From NCBI GenBank assembly GCA_020091685.1, contig CM034601.1, positions 37,904,034 through 37,968,033 of the forward strand: a DNA stretch of 64,000 bases, in the 5' to 3' direction. A model generated the notes under the pieces. It ran no database searches and was not told where the DNA came from. It saw only the letters and a list, made by a program, of their open reading frames with translations. Origin of the DNA: Lutjanus erythropterus (lineage: Eukaryota; Chordata; Actinopteri; Lutjaniformes; Lutjanidae). Made by a program: the position numbers and the translations under genes. Shown here piece after piece: positions 35,315 through 52,960 of this stretch (the first letter of the stretch is position 1; each line of letters opens with the position of its first letter).

Positions 35315-35826
35315 CACTGTAAGAAAAAATAGCCGAGACAACTCAAAATTTCAAGGCAACATCCTGCAAAAGATTTTTGAGTTGAGGCCAACTCAAAATT
35401 TTTAACTTTTGAAACAAACATTAAAAAGTTTTGCTGACCTATACTTTTAAGTTGAGATAATTTACTTTTTTCTTTGGATAAACTTGAATCTTTGAGTTTT
35501 GGAAATAAAAAAATGTATGTCACTGTGAGCGGTGAACCTGATTTGACATTATTTTGGTGCCTGAAAATGTAATGGTTTCAACTAAACATATAAAAATGTA
35601 ATTTAAACATAATTCACTTTCATTTCAGTGCATTTACTCATTGATCAGTCATTTTTAAATACAAATTTTGGGGTGTTTCTAAAACTCAAAGATTCATCTA
35701 AAGAAGACAAGTAAATTCTCTCAACAAAAGATTACATTGAATTTGAGTTTGGCTAAAAACTGAAAGGCCTGTTGCAGTAGACAGTTGACTTTCAGTTTTG
35801 AATTTCCTCAACTTTTTCTAAATAAT
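35315..35826. mobile_element. Foldback MITE, copy 2
   Basis: Begins CACTGTAAGAAAAAATAGC, then CAACTCAAAATTTCAAGGCA, and ends with inverted TTGCAGTAGACAGTTGAC and TTTTGAATTTCCTCAAC. It has the same architecture as the copy at 19840-20362. A (GA)n and poly-A tract lies just upstream at 35084-35111. Confidence 0.6.
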
Positions 35827-36298
35827 AATATATGACAATAGAAATGTGAAAAAAAGAAAAACTGGCAACTCCCCCTGAACAAATTCACCCTATCTCCATA
35901 CTTTGTACGAGTTTGTTTGTAAATCCTACATCGTGTGAAATGTTTGCATGTCTGTCATATTACGCCATCGAGAGTGAAAGGAAATATTCATGCGGTCGGT
36001 GACAGGTTTTAATACGTTAGTATTTTAGGGAACAGGAGACAATTGAATGTAACAATCCTCATATGAAAAAGATAAATACCTTTCTGTCTTCGGTACACCA
36101 AACGGAGACATATACCAGGCAGTCCAATCGTTAGCTTACACACGTTTAGCATAATTTACAGGCTTAAATGTACAATCTCTGATCTAAAACGTACACTTAA
36201 TGGCAGCACCATCGCTGACAACTCACTAATTAAATGACCTGTAATTTAAGAAACACTATAATGTTTTTATCCCTATATTAGATTGTTCTTTACCACCA

Positions 36299-36431
36299 TG
36301 TCTACAGAGGGCAGTCTACCAGGAAGCTTTCATAGAAAAAGAAATACTTGTTTCTCGTCGGACACAATTACTCTGCGCACCAGCAGAAAGAAGCGCCGTA
36401 TTGTCACATTTTCCCAAGTGTGGCTGCAGAG
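36299..36431 (+). promoter_or_regulatory. Probable ruvbl2 promoter and 5' non-coding exon
   Basis: A locally CpG-richer stretch (GTCGGACAC, TGCGCACC, AAGCGCCG) ends in a strong donor, CTGCAGAG followed by GTGAGT at 36432. It is the only good first-exon candidate before the ruvbl2 coding start. An ATG at 36299 opens an upstream frame that would not join ruvbl2 in frame. The true transcription start is not visible. Confidence 0.35.
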
Positions 36432-38183
36432 GTGAGTTTACATTTATATGCTAACTGTATTAAATACTCTACTCCACACTACCTGATACCGTAGCATGTT
36501 TACTATAATTAAAATCTTTAATATTCCCGCTAACATTAAGAAGCGGTGTGTTACAGCAGATACAGAAGACAGAAAACCAATGAATGGAGCTAGCTAGTTT
36601 GCTAACATAACATTAGCTAGCGCTAGCATAGCACTTTGCTAGCCCTGTCGAGAAGATAGCGAGTAAAGTTAAGATTTGTAGCTTCCTCGGAATATTTTAC
36701 TCAGGTTTACGTTTCTGTCAGCTCTGTTGGATGTTGTTTTACTAAAGGAAATGTAAATATGACAAGTGAAGAGCCACAGTAAGATGGCAAACGCTCTTAT
36801 ATTCTTGTGTTGTGGCATGCGTTACAACTGTCACTATGACAACCGACTGAGTAGGACAGACTCATTAACGTTAAAGTCATGCTCCAAACTTTGGTTAATT
36901 AACTTGATATTATTACTAAAACCTGAGGTGAGATCTGACGCGTTTCCTCTTAAGTTACAAAAGATCTTAAACAACATCAAGGTGCAAAGCATGTAAGGAA
37001 ATCCCCCTGTTCCAAGAGGATACATAATGAAAAACTCAGTTGTGGGTTTATTATAAACTGGACATTGGCAAGAGTAAGAGATCTGAATTAGTGAAATGAT
37101 TTTTGGCAAATGGTCGTCAGTAATAGGATGTGATGATTTTGTGAGTATAGGCAAATAATAGAAAGCTAGACTTGTCTGGTAAGGTCAGAAAATTACATTT
37201 CTTTGCTGCAATACAGTCTGTCATGTCACAGAAAAAAACAACACTTATGGCAGATCATGATACAATGATATCTAAAATGTAAGTGGATATTTAGTTTCAT
37301 ATAACAATAATGATATATTGTGCATCCTTAGAATGAACCAGAAATCTCAAACTTGGATTCAACAGTGCAGATCCAGCAGCATATCAGTTCTCAAACCTCT
37401 TTACCCTGTTTTGATCATGTAAATAGAAGTTTCTGAGCTGCTATCAGCCCAGCTTCCACAGTGTCTCTCTATACTGTCTAAGCAGGGGCCTTCGGTGCCA
37501 CAATATGAAACCATGTGCTTAAACACTAACAAAGTAACTATGGTTCAAAAAACATTTAATTTCAGCATGTCAACTGATTATTTTAGCACCCTGTGTCTAC
37601 CGGAGAGGAAAGGTTAAACTGACAAATCCAATATTTACAATACATCTCGGTGTCCCTCCTCCTTACCCTGCTTTTAAATGATCCTGCTGAACGGCCAGAG
37701 GTGAAATACTTTAATATGAACAACTATTTGATCACATCACATCATTAGGTAAGGGATCAAATGAGTGACTGCCATCTAGGCATAATGTTACTGAGTGTCA
37801 GGATCCCACAGCTTCCCCTTTCATCCAGGTGACACCTCATGTCTGTATCCACTTTTGTCTTCTCAAAGACTCGATTTTTCAGCTCTGCAGCTTATCAAAA
37901 CTTAGTTCTAGGTTCTTTACCAAATTGGTAGTGCATCCCAGCACACAGCAGTTTTTAGACATTTTTCTGTTGTTTGCTAGCAGATGGAAAGTGACAAGAG
38001 GCACCATCACATAATACATGTCAGTCGAGAGAGCCATGGATTGTTTTCCTCCCTGGTGTGGGCGGAGCTTAAATCCACTCTGTCTCTTTAGCACCTCCTC
38101 AACCCCATACAAAGATCTTTTTCCAAAAATAAAAGAAGTAGAAATTAAAGATATTTCTGCTGTCTGCTTTTATCTAAATACAG

Positions 38184-43140
<4,957 letters not shown>

Positions 43141-43480
43141 TGAAGACAGCTGCTTTGTTTTCGTACTTTCTCAAACTTGTATGTTGTTGGTTGACCTCTT
43201 GCATTGGAGTCGATTCAGAACTGGATTTTAATTCAGTATTGAACTGCATTGAAGATGGAATTTAAATGTATTGCATCACTGAATTTCCTGCATTTCTCTG
43301 TTCATCTTTATTTCTATATTTGAATTCAAATCTCCTAAAATGTGACTTAATTTTGAATTTACCACAGTTCTGTTTATCAGCGAGGCCTTGTGGCAGGAAT
43401 ACCATTCCCTGTTGTCCATTTTTTTTTCTTTTTTTTGTTGACTTATCTCTACATGGTTTATTTTTATGAAAATGATTAAA
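43141..43480 (+). other. 3' UTR of ruvbl2
   Basis: Sequence after the ruvbl2 stop codon. ATTAAA at 43475-43480 is a possible polyadenylation signal; no AATAAA is closer. From 43481 to 44700 nothing is recognisable. Confidence 0.35.
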
Positions 43481-44707
43481 TAGGCTTTTCTAAGCACACA
43501 CTGATTATTAATTTTCTTGTTTGTCATTCAGTCATGAATGCTGGGAAACAGACTGTATTTAGGAGAAAATATTAATTAGGACATCATACTGCATTTCTGT
43601 TAGTTTAAAATGGCCCACACCAGTTCCAACAGCCTCGCTGAGGCGCTCAGAAATGTATCAAACCCAGATTATTTTTAGCCCAGTGTCCTGACCCATATAC
43701 ACAGTGATCCCTAGAATCTAAGACTCAGTTCCTCCTGGACCTCCTCACAATATCTGCATAAAATTGCCAAGATTATAAGAAAATGTCCTTGGAACACTGT
43801 TGTACCGTCACTGTCATATCCTCAATTCAATCTCCACTTGGTTCATCTGTTTTACTGCTGTTGGCTCATATTAGCCTCAGCTCAACTTGTAAAGCACCGT
43901 AACACCAGGCTGAAAAGCACTCTTTTCTCTGACCTGTGGTTGGAAGTTTCATTTCTTGTTTTACCTGTGACCACAGCTGGCAGTGTCACTGATCAGTGTG
44001 GTCAGAAATGTGCTCTTTGATGCCTGTAACTACACAAAACAGTAATGTCACAGGGTCACTGAAGTAAGGCAGTTAAACCAGCGGAGGTCAGCAAAAACAA
44101 GATTTTCAGGGGTTAATTACTCAAAAATTGCTCTTTGAGAATGCATTTTTGGTCAAGGGCTGTGGATTCTGTCTTTCAGTGGATTTGTGTTGCAAAATGA
44201 TTTCTTCACTGCCAGTATGGGCAGCAGGAATGATTGCAGCAACAAAAACCCTCTTTAAATGTGCATATTTGCATATAATTGCTGATTTAGTACAGAAGAC
44301 AGTAAGAGTTTGAATCTATCCTTTAAGTTCTTGGCTTAATTGGTCAGCCAGCTAGTCTTTGTTCTTTAAAAATAGAATCCGTAGGTAAAAGTTGTCCGAG
44401 TTGTTTGTAAATGATATCAGGACTTCAAGTACTGACATTCTGGTCCAGCCCCAAGCATCCCAAACACAGAAAATAATGAGAAAATTAAGAATTGCAGGCA
44501 GATGGCAGGTTATCTGCAGTTTTTTTCTGTGCACACAAAAGGTTTATTTCAAATTTTGCTCACAGGATTGTTAAAATCCATGAGCACTTCTCATTTTCAA
44601 GATAATCCCTCCACCTGACCGGTGTTGCATATTAAGATGCTCATCAAATAGCATGTTTGCTGCACAGATGTACCTGGAACTATTCGCAATATAAAGTCAC
44701 TGTAAAA

Positions 44708-45255
44708 CAGTGGTGAGCAATTATTTTTCATAGGGGGCCACATGAGAAATCAGTCAGACTGCTGTGGGCCAGAGATGAATGTGATATAAAGTCTTAATAA
44801 TGGCTGAATCTCTAAAAATGAAATAGTCAGAAGTGTGCTTTACAGGGCGCACCAGCACAAAGATGTGTATGACTTAATAGCTGGCTAACACAGTAATGCA
44901 CTACTACTGTTGGTCATCCTTTATGAATTAACGTGATGAATTGTGGGATAATTGTTTTTGTCAGCAGTATCCAAAACTACAAGTGTTAAAGCATGCAATG
45001 AATGCTTAAACAACAGCCAGAACAACAGCACTGAGTGATTAAAATTACAGTTTAAAATAAAAGATACAACCCATTGTCATTAGCAATGAACACAGAGCTG
45101 ACCTCTTTCAGAATAAAGGCCCAACAACAGTTAAAGAGTAAAGATAAGGAAGTAAAATAGCTAAGAAAAATTATATTTTGACTCTGACCTTGCAGGCACA
45201 TGGAACCATCTAGTGAGCCACATCTGGTCCCTGGGCTGCATTTTGCCCACGTCTA
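44708..45255. mobile_element. Non-autonomous hAT element
   Basis: Begins CAGTGGTGAGCAATTATTTT and ends GCATTTTGCCCACGTCTA, giving inverted ends. CTGTAAAA at 44700-44707 and CTCTAAAA at 45256-45263 are an 8-bp target duplication with one mismatch. Internal GGGCCACATGAG resembles the element at 32040-32576. Confidence 0.75.
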
Positions 45256-45263
45256 CTCTAAAA

Positions 45264-47470
45264 ATGTGCAGCTTCATCACACAACACTGTGCCACAGATG
45301 TCCCCCGTTTTGAGGGAGTGTTCAATTGAATCAACAACCTGATCAACTCTATGTAAATGAGGTGTGTCACTGCATGAGGCAAATGGTGGTTACACTAAAT
45401 AGTTACTGGTAAATCTAATGCTCATTTGCGTCAGTGCCTAATAAATGTCTTTCTTTCAAGATCAAACTGCACACTTTAGAGTTTCCTTTTATTGTGACCA
45501 GTCCAAGACACACCTTTACAATTATCCTGCTGTTAAATCATCATCTCTATTTGCCACACCTGTCAATTGGATGGAGTATCTTGGCGAAGGAGAAGCACTC
45601 ACTAACACAGATTTTTAACAAGGTTACTTTGAAATTGTGGCCACAAGGTGGAGCCCAAAGATCTGTCTTGCGGACATCTTTTCTACAAACAATACAATGT
45701 GCAAAGTGCTGAGATGAATGTGAGCTCCAACTGTGCTTTTCAATAAGCGAGTCAAACAGCATTGCTGACATCCTAAAAATATCCTCCAGCTGTATTGATT
45801 TATTAAAGCCTGCTTACTGTATCATGATGGGTGTGAGCTCATACTGTAAATGACTGCAGCTCTAGTCCACACCTCAATCTCACACCCAGTCTCATACAGC
45901 TATAGGTGCTACCCTGCTCTGACACACACACACACACGTTATACAAAGGAACAGACCTCCTCACACCTAGATTCTTCTGTATTTACATAATCGGTGCTGC
46001 AAATCCCATCATCCCAACTGTATTTGTAGTGTTATTCATTTGTGGCTTTATGATGATTAATTCAGCTAAAAATTGTTGTCATTTCAATCCAAATTAAGGA
46101 TATTTTATTAACTCACAGTATAAAAATGACACTGACAACAAATTACAGTTTTCACATGATTAAAGTCACTGTTAGGTATTCATCAGATAGTTCTCGCCTT
46201 TGGCTGCTATATAAAAAATTAAACTTAATTTTACGCTTTCTCTCAATCAGTCAGACTTATTGCAGGAATTTTATTCACAGCCGTATCCCCAGTCATGAAA
46301 ATCACCGACAGTCTTCCACCAAGAAGCTACATTTCTTTTGCAGCCAATTAGAGCAGATTAATCAATTTCACCTGAGAGCCGCGCAGACTGTCTCCTACGT
46401 GGAAATGAATTTTTAATGTTTAGAGCTGGTGGGAGAGAGCCCGGCCTGCGTGGATTACCCTGCTGCCTACATCTCATAAATCCCCTCAGTCCCATGAGGC
46501 TGCTGCCTACCAGCACATCAGATGGATTCACTGGTTGGATTAAAGCTGGACGAGACATCATGAGGATTCGCTTCTTTGTATGTAAATCAAGTTGTGGGTG
46601 CTACCTCTCTCTTGGGATAAATGCGTTTTCTGACAGTGACTTCCACGTGCAATTTACTTGTGCTTAAATGTGAAAATTAGGATTAAGAGAGCAGATACAG
46701 AATCCCACCAACCCCCAGTGCCTCTGAGCAGAATCACACCAGTCTCAATGTATTTAATATTTGTTTGAGTAAACTTGACCTGCAGACATTTCTTTTTCTC
46801 CAGTGTCACTGTGAGTCCAAATCATTGTTTACAGATCACATTCAGCTCAGGGCCTCTGGGTGCGAGCAGGTTTTCTTGGATCGGTTCCCGCTCTTTGTCT
46901 ACACACCACTGTCCACAGGCTACAAGGCCGCACAGCATGCTAACATGCTGTGGCATTTTGCCTGCTGCACAGATTTGGATGCCCTTTCTCCACCACAGTC
47001 AGGCCCTGCTAGGATTCTGCAAATGTCCCCATCGCACAGCAACCCCACCCTTCCATCTCTCAAAGTGGAGATTTGCCAGTTTGGTTCTATAGAAAAGACA
47101 GTAAGACCTTTAAATTAAACACACTACTTCACCTGATGATTTTTGATTATTTCCACGTGGGTCACTCTGACAGGCAGGAAAGATCTCCACTCTATTGACT
47201 GTGTCAGAGGTCATTAGATATTCTCACAGTCTAACGAGGCTTTCAGTTTGAATGTCATTAGCTTAATGTAACCATATTAAAATCAATTCCATCACTCAGG
47301 AAATGAATCGAATTGTCGATTGATTCAATTGATTAGAGATACTGTTAGCTAAAGGTAGGATTAACACATACATTCACCTGTCAACATGGATTTGGTCACA
47401 GTGACCAACCTGAGTTTTTTGAATGTCTTGTTGCCACAATAAAAAGATGTTGCCAATATGTATAGGATTT
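45264..47470. other. Non-coding; (AC)n at 45922-45937 and a low-repeat island at 46225-46570
   Basis: No gene can be supported. The 117-codon frame at 46765-47118 has no domain, no splice context and no known relatives that I can recall. The island at 46225-46570 lacks transposon features and carries homeodomain-type motifs (CAATTA 46345, GATTAATC 46356) and an E-box CACCTG at 46369. Confidence 0.35.
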
Positions 47471-47765
47471 AAAGGTCCAGTGTGTAAGATTTCGGGGGAT
47501 CTGTTGGTAATATACACTGATGAAAACATTCTTTTGAATATTATAATCACCTGAAACTTTGAATTGTTGTTTTTATTTGTTTTTGTACATAAGAAATCCT
47601 TTTATATCTACAGAGAAAGCATGTCCTCCTCTGTTGTAGCCACCATTTTGAACCATATTTCTACGTTAGACGAGAACGGACAACCAAATACTGGCTTTAG
47701 ATGTGGCCATTCGCATTTTTTGAGCCATCATAATTTCTCCTCTATGCTTGGAAGGGTAGGGTGCA
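47471..47765. mobile_element. Fish MITE (AAAGGTCCAGTGTGTAAG type), copy 1
   Basis: Starts AAAGGTCCAGTGTGTAAGAT and contains AATCACCTGAAACTTTGAAT, GCCACCATTTTGAACC, AAATACTGGCTTTAGA and GCTTGGAAGGGTAGGGTG. Other copies are at 52362-52716 and 59483-59726. The right end is lost. Confidence 0.7.
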
Positions 47766-47924
47766 TGGACGTTTAAAGGAGAACCTATATACGGCGTTGC
47801 CTCTCAGTCTTGCTTCCAATTTTTCTCAGTGGCCACTTGTGGTATTGCACCGAAAAATATCCTGTGCAACCCAAAAAGCATTTTTCCCATAAGCCCACAT
47901 TGTGAGGCAGCTAGAATCCATCTT

Positions 47925-50305
47925 GCCAGGCTTCAAGTTATGTGTTTGTGTCCTCATCAAAAGTGGTGCAGCCAGTCAGCATCCTAGGACAGACCACTAG
48001 CAGCTATGGGTGTGGGACGACAGCTAGAAGCGTCCATCGAAGCGACTTGTCTCAAGCAAACAATTTTGGCTTAGATACTATGATAGCATCAGTTATATGA
48101 GAACTGGAGAGCATTTCTCCATTGAAAGAAGAGCAAAGAACAACACTGATGGCTTTTCTCCATGGAAAAGATGTTGATGAAGATTGCTCTTCTCTGGTTT
48201 TGGCAAGAGTTTGATCTGATTGGTTGAAGTTAGCCTATGTTAGATGTGATAGGCAGATGGTTCATCCAATCACCTGCTAAATGTTTTTCTTTAAAGGTGC
48301 CTTCCCTTTTTGAAACAGTTTCTAAGGATGGCTTCCCAGACAGTTCTTCGTAACAAACCATCTGACGTGTCTGGTTACCATTAAAAAAGTGACGTCTGTA
48401 AAATTGTTGAACGTACACTTTGAACTGCAAACAAGATCAATTATGACTCTTTGAAGGTTGATGGTTTTATATTTGTAAAACTTTCTTCGAGTTGAAATGT
48501 GATAGAAAAATCTGTGACATCATCATAATGTAAAGCGTTCTAACTAAGTGGGAACTCCAGGGCGGGGCCAGTGGATAAAACATGATTACATATATTAAGT
48601 GAGCCACAAACCCCAGAAATAAACACGGAAGCTAGAAAACCTTTTTGGCGTCTGTGCTGGCCAAGTAATTGCCACTGGACTGAATAGGTGGCATCTTTGC
48701 ATCCGGTATCCTGTTCTAAATACATCCATGGGAGGGTGAGGCGAGCGGTATTGAGCTGGCAGCAATGGACAAACGCTTTCCATCTTTTAATTACTTTGTC
48801 ATTATGCAGCTTGTTAAGCAGGATGTCGAAACAAAAACAACTTAGTCACTGAAGTAGCATTGTAAGTGATGATTTTGGGTTAATGGGTTATTGTGTGAAT
48901 GAACAAGCATACTATGCTGTGCCAAATGTGGTGTCTAATTATGTCTCAAAGCCATTGTATAACGTGAACGAGGCTTGTTTGTGACCACATACAGTTAGTT
49001 GTTACTGTCTGTGGTCACGAACAAGCCTCACTCAGGCGTTGTACAATGACTTTGAATGTGACTGGAAACTTACAACTGTGACAAGATGATGCTCCCTGCT
49101 GAAAAGGCAACTTAATGTGGGAACCGATTACAGTAGAACTTGTGCTGAGTCACACTTTCTCTGTTTTCTTTATCTATCTAGACTCTTGACTCTGCACTTG
49201 ACTCACGCACCTCTCAGATACCTGTTTATGCAGAGGTTAACCTCTCAAGGCATCGGTCAAGACCAGACAGTCAAGTTAGCTTTCAATGTAGTAAGACTCA
49301 ATAATGGACAGAATGGTGTATTCATCTCATACTAACCCCATTAGTGTATTTTCTGTGCTCCTGTTCTTTATATTTATTGTTGCATCTCTCTGGGCACATT
49401 TTCTCTTTTGATGTCCTGTTCCTGAAATAGGATTTTTAGGATATAAGCACCATTTGGAATGTGGTGCTCGTGAATGGATAGAATTCGAGTCCATTTCCTG
49501 AGGTTTCCAAGGAAAAATAAACCTTCATCCTCTTTCTCTTGCTGCCATATGTGAAAGGGCTGCGTGGGTGATTCCTGTGGTTAAATGAATGAGGTCAGTG
49601 TAAATGCATAAATACTGTATGTTCTTTCACATATGGTAGTGAAAGTATATATTCTTTGATGTTGGAAAAGCAGGTTTAAGTTACACAGTGTAGTCATGCT
49701 ACATCAGTTTTGATATAAAGTACATTCATGAATCATTTGAAAAGAAAATATGATTGGATCTGAATACATCATATGAATAATAGCATTCAATATTGAAATA
49801 ATGTTCTGGTAGATTTCATTGTGGACATTGGGGAAAACAAATTCTAACCTGACATGCTAGATGCGTTTGTTACACAGAACCATCTGAGAAGTCATCCTCA
49901 GAAACTGTTTGGAAAAGGGCAGGCACTTTGCAGAAACACTTGGCAGGTGATTGAATGAACCATCTGTCTATCACGTCTGACACGGGCTAACGTCAACCAA
50001 TCAAATCAAACTCTCACTGAAGCCGGTCGGGAGAGCAGTGAAAACATCTTTTACATGGGGAAAAGCCTTCAGTGTTGGTTTTTTTTTGCTGTTTTTTTCA
50101 AGAAGAAATACTCTGATATAACTGATGCTATTAGAGTATCTACGCTAACCTGTTCATGAACCGCCATTCAAGACAAGTTGCTTCCATGGATGTTTCTCAC
50201 TGTCTCATACCTAAAACCACACCCATAGTTGCCAGTCGTCCCTCCTAGGACACTGATAGGTTGCACCACTTTCGGTGCGGATACAAACGGATAACTTGAA
50301 GCCTT
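47925..50305. repeat. 2.4 kb inverted-repeat structure with central hairpin
   Basis: The left arm (about 47925-48385) and right arm (about 49862-50305) are inverted copies. Both show ACTTGAAGCC, TGCACCACTTT, CCTAGGA, CACACCCATAG, ATAACTGATGCTAT, CCAATCA.ATCAAACTC and GATTG.ATGAACCATCTG in the same order after reversal. Between them, 48946-48989 and 49010-49054 form a second inverted pair (GAGGCTTGTTTGTGACCACA against its near complement) with a 20-bp loop. No transposase is seen. Confidence 0.65.
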
Positions 50306-50309
50306 GCAA

Positions 50310-50890
50310 AATGCTTGAATGTGAATCCAGCAGCCACACACGGTAAATCGAACTCACCTAGACCACTGCAGAGCAATGGTTTGCCACAGAGTGGTTCCAT
50401 TCCAATTTGATCCAAAAGTCTTTAGACTTTATGAACCATTTTGCAGCACAAATGAAAATGCAGAGCTTCTCTGGACTGATCTGAAAGGTGAGTGCCAGCA
50501 TCCATTCAATTTCAACATCATTGTGTGGCAGTCTGCAGTGCCTGGTAGGTCACCTACCATCATGAATAATCTATCAACCTCATTTATCACTCATTTCAGA
50601 GCGCTCCCTCAATGACATTCATTCATTTGTGGTTAACAGCTCCCTGTTCTCATTCCTCTGGTTGTGTAAGAGGTGAGAAAAGAGAGCAGAGCATGAAAAG
50701 AAGCCTGACTGATGCAAACCATCTTTGTTCAATTAAGAGTTTGACAAGAGTAATGCCTGGACACTGTCTGATTTAAATAAAGGTTAAAAGACAGAGAGAA
50801 TGTATTTATTCATGTCACAACAGAGGAACTAAAAAATTAAAGATGAAGACAATGCTGATCCAGGATTTAATCTGATGCTTGAAACTTTAC
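50310..50890. other. Non-coding, low-repeat sequence
   Basis: No gene is seen. The ORF at 50376-50615 is not supported by splice sites or a domain. Confidence 0.35.
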
Positions 50891-50892
50891 TA

Positions 50893-52056
50893 TAGAACCC
50901 AATTCCAAAAAGTTGGTATGCTGTGTAAAACATAAATAAAAACAGAAAACAATAGCTTGCAAATACTTTTCAAACTATATTTAATTTAACGCTGTACAAA
51001 GATGAAGATAATTGATGTTCTAGCTCATAAACTTTGTTTTTTTTTCATTCTGGTTATGCTGCCTGTAATGTTCAGTAAGAGTTTTGTAACTGAGGACACT
51101 AATTGTTGAAGTAAAATTTAATTTTTTCTCATTCTTGCTTTATGTATGACTTGAGCTACTCAACAGTCCAAAGTCTTGGTTGTTGTATTTTGTGTTTCAT
51201 AATGCACCACACATTTTCAGTAGGAGACAGGTCTGGACTGCAGGCAGGTCAGTCTAGTACCTGAAGTCTTTTACTACAAAGACACACTGTTGGATCAGAA
51301 GCACAATGTGTCTTAGCATTGTCTTGCTCAAATAAAAAAGTCTTGATTGCAGCATATGTTGCTTCAAAACTTTTGTACCTTTTTAGCACCCATGGGGGCT
51401 TCACAGATGTGCAAGTTACCTATGACACCATGGGCACTAACATACCCCCAAACCATTACATGCTGACTTTTTAACTTTGCTCTCATAACAATCTGGATTG
51501 TCCTTTTCCTTGTTAGCCTGGAGGACACAACTCGAAGGTCGATCAAAGGTCATGGGGATTCAGTGTTTCTCCAGATTCTCTGAATCTTTTCACGATGTTA
51601 TGGATTGCAGATGGTGACATTCCTAAATTCTTTGCACTTGCATACTGAGAAAACTGTTCAACTGTTAATGCCTGGTAATGCCCTGCACACTTTTCCACAA
51701 AGTGCTGAACCTCATCCCATCCTTGCTTGAACAAGCGTTTTGAGGATGCCACTTTAATACCCAATCATGACACTACTATCTGTTAACAATTAACCTGTTT
51801 ACCTGTGACATGTTCAGAACAGGTGTTCCCAGTCTTTTCTTGCCCAGTCTTTTTTTGGAAACATGTTACAGGTATCAAATCCAGGATGAGTGTATATTTA
51901 TTTAAAAACAAAAAAGTTTATCAGTTTGAACAATAAACACCTTGCCTTTGTACTGTATTCAACTGAATATAGGTTGAAAATAATTTGCAGATCATTGCAT
52001 TCTGCTTTTATTTATGGTTTACACAGCCTCCCTCCCCTTTTGGAATCAGGGTTATA
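50893..52056 (-). mobile_element. Tc1-like transposon with both ends, inactive transposase
   Basis: The left end reads AACCCAATTCCAAAAAGTTG, then GCTGTGTAAAACATAAATAA. The reverse complement of the right end reads AACCCTGATTCCAAAA, then GCTGTGTAAACCATAAATAA, with TA at each border. On the minus strand the transposase is split. Frame 51764-51543 holds the helix-turn-helix (LGMSPSAIHNIVKRFRESGE). Frame 51546-51364 holds HVMVWGYVSAHGVIGNLHI. 51235-51170 holds TENVWCIMKHK. Frameshifts make it dead. Confidence 0.85.
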
Positions 52057-52169
52057 ATTAATAACAAAGGGCCTCATTCAAGAAGCTTCTTAGAAGTTTC
52101 AGGGTGCAGTTTATGAACATCATGTATGAAAATGACTTTACATATTCAGGTTCTATTCCCTGTGACACT

Positions 52170-52960
52170 ATGAGCCACCCTAGCAGCTTTGTGAGACTGT
52201 ACTGAGGTACAGTGTTATGCTAATGTCAGCATGCTAACATGCTTAGGAAAATGCTGTCATTCTGATTTTGAACTAGCATAACACTTAATATAGTAACAGT
52301 CTTAGTTTAGCGAGTTAGCATGCTAACATTTGCTAATTAGTAAACATTATATTATTATTTTATAGTATAAGATTTAGAATATAATGGTAGAATATGGCAG
52401 TAATGGAGTATAACACAAATATGTTTTCATTAGTGTATATTAACTTAAATATAAGAATTGTTGTGGGGTTTTTTTCCCATAGAATGAGCCATTTATAACT
52501 ACAGATATGTCCATGGAGGCCGCCATGTTGAACCACCATGTTGTTACAGTAGCCCAGAACAGACAAACCAAACACTGGCTCTAGAGGACATCTTTCATGT
52601 TTTTCACAAGTTTTGCAGCCACTATAGGTCAGTTGTAATGCTTGGAAGGGTAGGGTGATATGAACTTGTTGTAATCTGAAACCTCACTGCTAGATGCTAC
52701 TAAATCCTTCACAATAGGCCTTCACTTACAGGTAAGGTTGATGGATGATACTGATATTTTGTGGATATTTAGCCTTAAATATTAATTAATTTTGCCATGA
52801 TAATGATACTAAATTAAAACTTATGATGTGCCCAAAGTCATTATAATTCATACTGAGGGCAAGAATGTCTGTTAAAAATTTCCTGGCAATCCATTCAAAA
52901 GCTGTCACGCAAACAAATGGCAAATGTTAACCTTGCAGTGGTGCCAGAGAAAAGGTCAGG
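52170..52960. repeat. Older fish repeat split by a MITE
   Basis: The left part (52170-52345) has GCATGCTAACATGCTTAGG and GTTAGCATGCTAACATTTGC. The right part (52760-52960) has ATAATTCATACTGAGGGCAA, CTGGCAATCCATTC and GGTCAGGGGATCACC. From memory these belong to one common fish repeat, interrupted by the MITE at 52362-52716. Another piece of it, inverted, is at 55620-55740. Confidence 0.5.
52362..52716. mobile_element. Fish MITE (AAAGGTCCAGTG type), copy 2
   Basis: Contains ATGTTTTCATTAGTGTATAT, GAATGAGCC, GCCGCCATGTTGAACC, GACAAACCAAACACTGGCTC, GCTTGGAAGGGTAGGGTG and CTAGATGCTACTAAATCCTT. It is nested in the repeat at 52170-52960. Confidence 0.7.

Noticed and set aside
46765..47118. 117-codon frame as a possible gene
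   Set aside because: No domain, no splice context and no codon pattern to support it; a second frame of similar length overlaps it, which points to chance.
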